DNA of 5,013 nucleotides from Lachnospiraceae bacterium (GTDB lineage Bacteria; Bacillota; Clostridia; Lachnospirales; Lachnospiraceae): NCBI GenBank assembly GCA_003488445.1, contig DNLO01000043.1, positions 1 through 5,013 of the forward strand. The letters run 5' to 3'. Below, piece by piece: positions 1 through 5,013 of this stretch. Each line of letters begins with the position of its first letter. Positions within the stretch are counted from its first letter, which is position 1. The translations under genes and the position numbers were made by a program. Under the pieces are notes generated by a model, which saw nothing but the letters and a program-made list of their open reading frames with translations, searched no databases and had not been told where the DNA came from.

Positions 1-2
1 CG

Positions 3-1427
3 GCAAACGACGATCTGGATCTCCAGCTGGTATGGCTGAATGCGGTGGAAAAATTCGGGCGTACAGTGGACTCACATATCCTCGGTGAATACTGGCTGTC
101 ATATATCATTCCCAACTGGGTGGAATACGGCATGGCCAAGGCAAACCTGAGGACATCACTGCTGCCTCCTTTGTCAGGGTATATAGACAATACATACGGT
201 AACAGCTGCGGAGCATTTATCAGAAGCGAGATATGGGCATGTCTGGCACCCGGGCATCCGGAGATCGCAGCACGGAACGCATATGAGGATGCCATAGTAG
301 ATCACTGCGAAGAGGGAGCATGGGGCGAGGTGCTGTATGCTGCCATGCAGAGCAGTGCCTTTGTTGAAAACGATTACAGAAAGCTTATCGATATCGGCCT
401 GTCTTATATTCCCGAAGACTGTGATGTAAGCAAGGCTGTCAGGATGGCCGTATCCTGCTATGAGAACGGAGTACCGGTTCCCGAATGCCGCATACAGATA
501 CACAATGCTTTCCCGGGGACTTTCGGCATCCAGGGCATCATGCTCAAGGATATAGATCCTGAGGGAAGCAAGGGTATGGTAAACGGCAGACCCGGTTACG
601 ATGCCCCTGAGAACATTGCATTTTCGATCGCAGCATGGCTTTACGGTGAGAATGATTTTGAGAAGAGCCTGCTGATCGCCAATTCATTCGGAGAAGACAC
701 GGACTGCATATGTGCAAGCCTTTGCAGTACACTGGGCATACTGCTCGGCGAGGATGCCATACCTTCAAAGTGGAAGGATCCTCTTAATGACAAGATATCA
801 ACCTGCTGTATCAAAAACACGAGTATCGGACTGTGGATCCCGGATACGGCAACAGAGCTTGCTGAAAGGATACTGCGGGATATACCGCTCATATTAGATC
901 AGGATCACTGTGATATTTTCGGTGCGGAGGGCCTGACGGTCACATGCCGGGAAAATGAAGATCTGTTCTGTGAAAGCTCAGATGCTTATATGCACAGGAT
1001 AAATTCATTTTGCAAGAACCCCGGGCTTACGGTCCGCGAGACAACAAACCTTTCCCCATATGTCATCAGGAAGAAATACCCGGCATTTTACCTGATGATA
1101 GATCTGAACGGAAGCATAAACTATCAGGTGGGAAAAACACGGACGATCTCCGTGACCGTATCCAATGATTTCTACTGGAACGAACAGCATTGGGTCAATA
1201 TCACCGCATATACAAAAGATGACGTTACGATCGAGTCAAACGGAGATGTAAAGCTTCCTCTGAATAACCTGAGCGGCACCTGTGCAAAAACCGATATTTC
1301 TTTTGTGGCAGATAACGGCAATCAGGGCAGCATAGATATCATGATCGGAGTCGGCATCATCGGAAGACATTCCCAGGGAGCCATAAAGGTCACCCTGTAT
1401 CAAGAGGCAGTCAATGCAGACGAATAA
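3..1427 (+). CDS. ADP-ribosylglycohydrolase (DraG/ARH-fold) family protein, 5'-truncated by window edge
   Basis: The frame is open to the left edge, and the visible 474 residues begin inside the conserved core, so the GTG at 45 is not the real start. Residues 2-6 read NDDLD, matching the first metal-binding motif of the family (usually TDDT or DDTD). Residues 66-72 (GNSCGAF) and the GHPEIAARNAYEDA region near residue 84 are typical of the family. GEDTD at residues 230-234 is the second, di-metal-binding motif. Family knowledge: these all-helical Mg/Mn enzymes cleave ADP-ribosyl or related ribosyl glycosidic bonds. From about residue 300 the protein carries an extra C-terminal region; its part from about 355 to 470 is rich in alternating hydrophobic strands and looks like a beta-sandwich. 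The last codons overlap the next gene by 14 bases, so the two are probably translationally coupled. The operon context suggests a small glycoside substrate rather than an ADP-ribosylated protein, but this is inference. The family call is firm; the substrate is unknown. Confidence 0.9.
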   Translation, partial: ANDDLDLQLVWLNAVEKFGRTVDSHILGEYWLSYIIPNWVEYGMAKANLRTSLLPPLSGYIDNTYGNSCGAFIRSEIWACLAPGHPEIAARNAYEDAIVDHCEEGAWGEVLYAAMQSSAFVENDYRKLIDIGLSYIPEDCDVSKAVRMAVSCYENGVPVPECRIQIHNAFPGTFGIQGIMLKDIDPEGSKGMVNGRPGYDAPENIAFSIAAWLYGENDFEKSLLIANSFGEDTDCICASLCSTLGILLGEDAIPSKWKDPLNDKISTCCIKNTSIGLWIPDTATELAERILRDIPLILDQDHCDIFGAEGLTVTCRENEDLFCESSDAYMHRINSFCKNPGLTVRETTNLSPYVIRKKYPAFYLMIDLNGSINYQVGKTRTISVTVSNDFYWNEQHWVNITAYTKDDVTIESNGDVKLPLNNLSGTCAKTDISFVADNGNQGSIDIMIGVGIIGRHSQGAIKVTLYQEAVNADE

Positions 1428-2241
1428 GATCAGCCTGAATAACAGTGCCTACCTGACATCATATTTATGTGATGATTATCGTGTAGACGTAGCTCCGGCT
1501 GCCAGGCCCGCTGTGATCATCTGCCCCGGCGGAGGCTGGATGTTTATTTCGGAACGTGAGGGAGAACCTATCGCGATAGAATTTGCAAGAAGAGGATATA
1601 TGGCATTCGTGCTGCATTATTCCGTATCGGACAAGAATGTCGAACCCGGTGATTTCAGCCTGATATACAGGGCCCTTGATGAGATCGAAACGGCATATGA
1701 TCATTTGATGGATCTGGCCGATGATAATATAGTCGACAGGAGAAAGATCTCGGTGATAGGGTTTTCGGCAGGCGGACAGCTGGCGGCTTTATTTTCCTCA
1801 AGGCATGCGGAGCTGCTCTCGAGTATACTATGTTATCCTTTGCTTGATATCGCAGATGAGACCGATTTTATTAATTCTCCGCTGTGTCCTCCGGAAAACA
1901 GAGAACTGATGGAAAAGTGTTTATCATGTACAGGACTCAGCGAGCTGTCCGGCGATGAGTGGCACAGTATAGATCCTGTCGCCAACATAAGCTGTAATAT
2001 GCCGAGGACTTTTATATGGCACGGAGCTTTGGATAATCTCGTAAGAGCAACCGGAAGCATGAATTATCTGCATTGTCTGCTGGACAAAGGCATCAGGGCT
2101 GAGCTGCATATCTACGACAACTGCGGACACGGTATATCCTTAGGTACAAGAGAAACAGCGGCTGTCGCTGATGAGATAAACGAATATGGTACTGTATGGT
2201 TTGATCAACTGATGAGATGGATGGAGGAACTTATAAGATGA
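1414..2241 (+). CDS. alpha/beta hydrolase, esterase/acetyl-esterase type
   Basis: This is a 275-residue protein without a signal peptide or membrane segment, so it is probably cytoplasmic. An oxyanion-hole motif PGGGW lies at residues 38-42, in the place of the HGGG motif of the hormone-sensitive-lipase/Aes group. The nucleophile elbow GFSAGG is at 116-121, with Ser118 as the expected catalytic serine. Asp207 (in HGALDNLV) and His239 (in CGHG) complete a plausible Ser-Asp-His triad. Length and motif order fit small Aes/BD-FAE-like esterases that remove acetyl or other acyl groups from sugars; a peptidase role is less likely because there is no propeller domain. The ATG at 1414 has AGAGG at 1403-1407 with a 6-base spacer and lies within the end of the preceding gene. 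The gene ends in an ATGA overlap with the first permease. In this operon it probably deacylates an imported carbohydrate; the exact substrate is not shown by the sequence. Confidence 0.88.
   Translation: MQTNKISLNNSAYLTSYLCDDYRVDVAPAARPAVIICPGGGWMFISEREGEPIAIEFARRGYMAFVLHYSVSDKNVEPGDFSLIYRALDEIETAYDHLMDLADDNIVDRRKISVIGFSAGGQLAALFSSRHAELLSSILCYPLLDIADETDFINSPLCPPENRELMEKCLSCTGLSELSGDEWHSIDPVANISCNMPRTFIWHGALDNLVRATGSMNYLHCLLDKGIRAELHIYDNCGHGISLGTRETAAVADEINEYGTVWFDQLMRWMEELIR
2223..2227 (+). promoter_or_regulatory. ribosome binding site for the first permease
   Basis: GGAGG, a full match to the anti-Shine-Dalgarno core, lies inside the last codons of the hydrolase gene, 10 bases before the ATG at 2238. 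It decides the start: an upstream in-frame ATG at 2217 would place this motif inside the coding sequence and lacks a comparable site of its own. Confidence 0.75.
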
Positions 2242-3125
2242 AGAGAAACAAGTGGGGGCTGTTTTTCATACTTCCTTATACTGTCACGTATCTGGTGTTC
2301 ACGGCTCTGCCGATAGTCATTGTATTATACAGGTCATTTTTCACGAACTACTGGAAAGGACTCAAAGAGGTGGGACCCTTTTTCTCGGGGCTTGACAACT
2401 ATGTAAGTCTGCTGTCCGACAGCAATCTGCATATGTATCTCACCAACACGGCGATCATGTGGATCATGGGGTTCCTGCCGCAGATCCTGATTTCGATCCT
2501 GCTTGCCGCATGGTTATCCGATCACAGACTTGGGCTTAAGGGCATACAGTTTTTCAAGACCGTAATCTACTTTCCGAACCTTATCATAGCTGCATCCTTT
2601 GCCTCACTTTTCTTTTCATTCTTTGCGAATACAGGTCCGGTAAATACGCTGCTTATGGATATCGGACTCATCGATGAGCCTTATATGTTCTTCTCAAACA
2701 CTTGGTCAACAAGGTCTCTTGTCGCTTTTATGAACTGCACCATGTGGTTTGGAAATACGACATTGCTGCTGCTGGCCGGCATGCTCGGGATAGATCCCTC
2801 TCTGCGCGAAGCTGCAGAGGTGGACGGCGCCAATTCAAGGCAGGTATTCACAAGGATCATATTGCCGCTGATAAGGCCCATCCTACTGTATGTCATCATC
2901 ACATCCCTCATAGGAGGTATACAGATGTTTGATGTGCCACAGATACTGACGAAGGGAACAGGCAATCCGGGACGTACGACAATGACCATCCTCATGTATC
3001 TGAACAAGCATATGTACAGCAAGAACTACGGTCTGGCCGGAGCACTGTCGGTTATACTCTTTCTGATAACGGCAGCGCTGTCGCTGATAGTGTTCTCGGT
3101 TAACTTTAGGACGGAAGGGAGATGA
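2238..3125 (+). CDS. carbohydrate ABC transporter permease, MalF/UgpA type
   Basis: This is a 295-residue inner-membrane permease (binding-protein-dependent transport, MetI-like fold) of the first-permease class in sugar importers. It opens with MKRNKWGLFFILPY, the usual short cytoplasmic start followed by a first transmembrane helix at about 8-31. Further hydrophobic helices lie at about 70-94, 105-130, 160-183, 213-230 and 265-288, giving six in all. The EAA loop that docks on the ATPase is intact: E191-A192-A193, D196-G197 and L209-P210. I chose the ATG at 2238 over the in-frame ATG at 2217. The later start forms an ATGA overlap with the stop of the hydrolase gene and sits 10 bases after GGAGG (2223-2227), whereas that motif would lie inside the gene if 2217 were used. 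It pairs with the following permease. The sequence does not reveal the sugar transported. Confidence 0.93.
   Translation: MKRNKWGLFFILPYTVTYLVFTALPIVIVLYRSFFTNYWKGLKEVGPFFSGLDNYVSLLSDSNLHMYLTNTAIMWIMGFLPQILISILLAAWLSDHRLGLKGIQFFKTVIYFPNLIIAASFASLFFSFFANTGPVNTLLMDIGLIDEPYMFFSNTWSTRSLVAFMNCTMWFGNTTLLLLAGMLGIDPSLREAAEVDGANSRQVFTRIILPLIRPILLYVIITSLIGGIQMFDVPQILTKGTGNPGRTTMTILMYLNKHMYSKNYGLAGALSVILFLITAALSLIVFSVNFRTEGR
3118..3121 (+). promoter_or_regulatory. ribosome binding site for the second permease
   Basis: GGAG sits at the extreme 3' end of the first permease gene, within GGAAGGGAG (3113-3121). It directly abuts the ATG at 3122 and lies 9 bases before the ATG at 3131. The spacing favours 3131 as the true start; the ATGA overlap favours 3122. 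The conflict is unresolved. Confidence 0.55.
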
Positions 3126-3961
3126 TGGAAATGAGGATCAATTCTCGCAGGATAATTGCATATGTGGTACTGATACTGGTCTCATTCCTGTGTCTTTTCT
3201 GGTTTTACGCTCTTTTCATAAATGCCACAAGGTCAAACGGAGATCTGACACGCGGATTCTCGCTCATCCCCGGGACGGCCCTTATAAAGAACTGGACGAG
3301 TATGATGCACTGTGCACTGCCTATCATGAGCAGTATGAGGAACAGTCTTTTCGTAGCGTTGACATCATCTCTTTTAAGCAGTTACTTCTCCATAATGACG
3401 GCTTACGGAATACATGCATATTGCTTCAAAGGAAAGAAACTCTTTTATACGATAATGGTCGGCTTCATGATGATCCCCAAGCAGGTGACAGCGCTCGGGT
3501 TTGTGGATCTGGTCGGCAGGATGCACCTTCGCGATTCGTTTATTCCTCTGATCATTCCGGAGATCGCAGCGCCGATAGTTTTCTATTATATGATAAAATA
3601 TATGGAGAGCACGCTTCCGATGTCACTTGTGGAAGCGGCAAGGATAGACGGGGCATCAGAGCTGTTCATTTTTAATAAAGTAGTGTTTCCTCTTATGAGA
3701 CCGGCATTTGCGGTCCAGATGATATTCAAATTTGTGGAATCCTGGAATAACTACTTCATACCGGCGCTGATCCTGCATGATAACAGCAAGAAGACTATGC
3801 CTATAGTCATCTCACTGCTCAGGAGCTCGAATTTTGCCGACTATGATAATGGTCTGATCTACATGGTGATAGCATTTTCGATCCTGCCCTCTGTGATAAT
3901 CTATCTGTTTTTATCTCGATTCATAATCAGCGGTATTACGAGCGGGGGAGTGAAGGGTTGA
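3122..3961 (+). CDS. carbohydrate ABC transporter permease, MalG/UgpE type
   Basis: This is a permease of up to 279 residues and the second half of the heterodimeric sugar channel. The first helix lies at about 10-33, followed by a periplasm-side-type loop with the NWTSMM segment (57-62) typical of this class. Further helices lie at about 75-97, 107-130, 139-160, 197-218 and 245-268. The EAA motif is intact: E171-A172-A173, D176-G177 and P190, within a long cytoplasmic loop. The C-terminal ending (ISGITSGGVKG) closely matches the SGxxxGAVKG tail common to MalG-like proteins, so the gene is complete. The start is uncertain among ATGs at 3122, 3125 and 3131. The first forms an ATGA overlap with the upstream permease, but GGAG at 3118-3121 is spaced best (9 bases) for 3131. 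No ATP-binding subunit follows, so an MsmK-like shared ATPase encoded elsewhere is expected from family knowledge. Confidence 0.93.
   Translation: MMEMRINSRRIIAYVVLILVSFLCLFWFYALFINATRSNGDLTRGFSLIPGTALIKNWTSMMHCALPIMSSMRNSLFVALTSSLLSSYFSIMTAYGIHAYCFKGKKLFYTIMVGFMMIPKQVTALGFVDLVGRMHLRDSFIPLIIPEIAAPIVFYYMIKYMESTLPMSLVEAARIDGASELFIFNKVVFPLMRPAFAVQMIFKFVESWNNYFIPALILHDNSKKTMPIVISLLRSSNFADYDNGLIYMVIAFSILPSVIIYLFLSRFIISGITSGGVKG
3944..3950 (+). promoter_or_regulatory. ribosome binding site supporting a TTG start of the LytTR gene
   Basis: GGGGGAG lies 7 bases before the TTG at 3958, within the last codons of the second permease. This strong, well-spaced site is the main reason to accept the rare TTG start; no ATG follows in frame until codon 29. 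Confidence 0.7.
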
Positions 3962-4401
3962 TAAAGATCAATATCAATGTCATCGATGATGACATTGATG
4001 AAACAATAGAGGTCTTCTGTCACAAAGCCCATAAGGAAAAGATGTATGGGATCGCAAGAGAGTTTGCGGACGGAAGCCGGAAGATCACCTGTAAAAAGGG
4101 TGACAAGACATATCAGATAAGACTTGATGACATCCTTTATATCGAAACAGTGGACGAGCATCTGTTCATTTATTGCGACGATGAAGTGTATGAGAACAGG
4201 ATGCGGCTTTATGAAGCCGAAGAGATATGCAGGGATACATTGTTTTTCAAAGCATCAAAGTCAATGCTCATAAATATCAAGAAGATAGACAACATGAAGC
4301 CCTCTCTTTCCGGACGATTTGAGATCACAATGATCAACGGAGAGAGACTGCTCGTATCGCGCAAGTATGTGAGCGATCTGAAGAAAAAGATGGACCTGTA
4401 G
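3958..4401 (+). CDS. LytTR-domain DNA-binding transcriptional regulator
   Basis: This is a 147-residue protein with a short N-terminal part (1-45) and a LytTR DNA-binding domain at about 46-147. Domain hallmarks are the DDILYIETVDEHLFIYC strand region (57-73), FFKASKSMLINIKKI (97-110), SGRFEI (118-123), and NGERLLVSRKY (127-137). There is no receiver domain, so it is not a classical response regulator. It belongs to the small LytTR proteins whose genes usually sit beside a DUF3021 membrane protein, as here. The N-terminus, MIKININV, fits that subgroup. The start is a TTG at 3958 that overlaps the permease stop (TTGA). GGGGGAG at 3944-3950 gives a 7-base spacer, and no ATG occurs until codon 29. 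Known LytTR proteins bind direct repeats in promoters; the likely target promoter lies upstream, outside the window. Control of this operon is inferred from position only. Confidence 0.9.
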   Translation: MIKININVIDDDIDETIEVFCHKAHKEKMYGIAREFADGSRKITCKKGDKTYQIRLDDILYIETVDEHLFIYCDDEVYENRMRLYEAEEICRDTLFFKASKSMLINIKKIDNMKPSLSGRFEITMINGERLLVSRKYVSDLKKKMDL

Positions 4402-4414
4402 GAGACTGAACGGA

Positions 4415-4840
4415 ATGGGAAAAGAGATAAAAAACATACTGAGAAGATTTGTGAGTATCCTAGGCTACTGTATGATAGTGCTGGTGATCATGGGATCCGT
4501 GTTTCATATCATAGACGGAGTAAACAGTGTACAGACAGGAGCAATCGCAATCTGTGCATTCATAGCGGCCCTGTCCAGTCTGGTATTCATATCCGATAAA
4601 GAGCTTCAGGGTGCGGCGTGGTGGATACGCGAGGTGATATGTCTGCTGATAAACGTGGCATTCATTCTCCCTGTAACATATCATGTGGGGCTGTGGCATT
4701 CAGTGACAGGTATGATCGTCATGATAGTCATTATCATCATGATAGCTTTCGGAAATCACCTGATAGAATTCTTCTTCGATATGAGGACTGCCAGCCAGCT
4801 CAACAGAAAGATCCGGGACCTACATGCTCATGGGGGTTAG
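4415..4840 (+). CDS. DUF3021-like four-helix membrane protein, probable partner of the LytTR regulator
   Basis: This is a 141-residue integral membrane protein with four predicted transmembrane helices, at about 13-33, 40-59, 73-92 and 97-120. A basic, probably cytoplasmic tail follows (123-141, including NRKIRDLH). The topology, the length, the LPVTYHVGLWHSVTG segment between helices 3 and 4, and a position directly after a stand-alone LytTR gene all match the DUF3021 family. The sequence is divergent enough that a profile search should confirm it. In the family, the membrane protein is thought to modulate the activity of its LytTR partner, but the signal is generally unknown. The ATG at 4415 has AGGAGA at 4400-4405, with a 9-base spacer, overlapping the stop of the LytTR gene. 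The intergenic gap is 13 bases. This is the last gene of the string and is followed at once by a hairpin. Confidence 0.75.
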   Translation: MGKEIKNILRRFVSILGYCMIVLVIMGSVFHIIDGVNSVQTGAIAICAFIAALSSLVFISDKELQGAAWWIREVICLLINVAFILPVTYHVGLWHSVTGMIVMIVIIIMIAFGNHLIEFFFDMRTASQLNRKIRDLHAHGG

Positions 4841-4841
4841 C

Positions 4842-4910
4842 GTCTCTCATGCATTGAAGGATGATCCTGCAAGCGGATCATCCTTCATGCATGGAGACAG
4901 GGCTTTTATT
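4842..4910 (+). terminator. rho-independent terminator-like long hairpin closing the operon
   Basis: The left arm (4842-4867) and right arm (4875-4898) pair over 24 base pairs, interrupted only by two single unpaired T bases on the left arm (4847 and 4855). The loop is the 7-base TGCAAGC. The innermost 12 pairs (GAAGGATGATCC with its complement) are perfect. Five bases after the stem comes TTTTATT (4904-4910), a modest U tract on the plus strand. The hairpin starts just 1 base after the stop of the DUF3021-like gene and ends 7 bases before the stop of the convergent P-II gene. On the minus strand no T-run follows the stem, so it should terminate the operon better than the P-II gene, though the stem could still block or protect both 3' ends. 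Confidence 0.82.
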
Positions 4911-5013
4911 CCACGTCCTGTAGTGCGGCGTAGTTTTCTTCGCCTGTCCTGATCTTCACGACTCTCGTCACGTTGTAGACGAAGATCTTGCCGTCGCCGA
5001 TATGTCCGGTATA
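4906..5013 (-). CDS. P-II nitrogen regulatory protein (GlnB/GlnK family), C-terminal 35 residues only
   Basis: The reverse strand reads, from the window edge, TGHIGDGKIFV (the P-II C-terminal signature), then TRVVKIRTGEE and a short tail ending in QDVE and TAA (stop complement at 4906-4908). P-II proteins are trimeric signal proteins that bind ATP/ADP and 2-oxoglutarate and control ammonium transporters, glutamine synthetase or its regulators. The GDGK and KIRTG residues form part of the nucleotide pocket; the usual first Arg of RIRTG is Lys here, a conservative change. The T-loop and N-terminus lie beyond 5013, so GlnB, GlnK and an Amt-fused P-II domain cannot be told apart. It converges on the carbohydrate operon and shares the hairpin region with it, so it is a separate transcription unit. 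Confidence 0.92.
   Translation of the reverse strand, partial: YTGHIGDGKIFVYNVTRVVKIRTGEENYAALQDVE

Noticed and set aside
45..47. GTG codon as the start of the glycohydrolase gene
   Set aside because: The same frame is open to the window edge and encodes a conserved metal-binding motif (NDDLD) before this codon, so the gene starts further upstream.
257..271. A 15-base sequence (TCCGGAGATCGCAGC) repeated exactly at 3556-3570
   Set aside because: Both copies encode the same short peptide PEIAA within unrelated conserved genes; coincidence of codon choice, not a repeat element.
174..503. 109-codon minus-strand open frame opposite the glycohydrolase
   Set aside because: The opposite strand encodes conserved family motifs, and the antisense product has no recognisable features.
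2217..2237. Earlier ATG start for the first permease, adding 7 residues
   Set aside because: GGAGG at 2223-2227 would be inside the gene; the ATG at 2238 has that site and the usual ATGA overlap, and the protein then begins like other members of the family.
2681..3022. 113-codon minus-strand open frame opposite the first permease
   Set aside because: It is antisense to the conserved EAA-loop region, and its low-complexity translation has no recognisable motif.
3190..3675. 161-codon open frame overlapping the second permease
   Set aside because: It lies wholly within a clear permease gene in another frame, has no recognisable domain and no good ribosome binding site; it is a shadow of the permease codon pattern.

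Overview
The window looks like a Bacillota chromosome, most likely a Clostridia/Lachnospiraceae-type gut or rumen anaerobe. This is a judgement by eye. It rests on the family mix (carbohydrate ABC permeases without their own ATPase, a stand-alone LytTR regulator with a DUF3021-type membrane partner, a clostridial-looking P-II C-terminus), the tightly overlapping genes, strong GGAG-type ribosome binding sites, heavy use of ATA and AGG/AGA codons, and a roughly balanced GC content. No species is claimed.

Layout. Bases 3-4840 are one uninterrupted plus-strand gene string, with overlaps or a 13-nt gap at every junction: (1) the 3' part of an ADP-ribosylglycohydrolase (DraG/ARH-fold) family protein, cut off by the window's left edge; (2) a cytoplasmic alpha/beta hydrolase of the esterase/acetyl-esterase type; (3) and (4) two MalF- and MalG-type sugar ABC permeases; (5) a LytTR-domain DNA-binding regulator starting at a TTG; (6) a four-helix membrane protein resembling DUF3021. 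A long hairpin followed by a T-rich tract (4842-4910) closes the string. Bases 4906-5013 hold the C-terminus of a P-II nitrogen regulatory protein (GlnB/GlnK type) on the minus strand, converging on the same hairpin.

How they may work together (inference). The permease pair would import a small carbohydrate or glycoside, using a solute-binding protein that is probably encoded upstream of the window and an ATPase encoded elsewhere. The esterase and the ADP-ribosylglycohydrolase-like enzyme would then remove acyl and (ribo)glycosyl groups inside the cell. The LytTR/DUF3021 pair would control the locus or respond to the membrane state. An ARH-fold enzyme coupled to sugar import and to a LytTR/DUF3021 module is the most interesting feature of the window. 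The left edge hides the start of the operon, so its promoter, binding protein and any LytTR operator cannot be seen. I see no tRNA, rRNA, CRISPR, insertion sequence or attachment site, and no gene-free stretch longer than about 65 bases.
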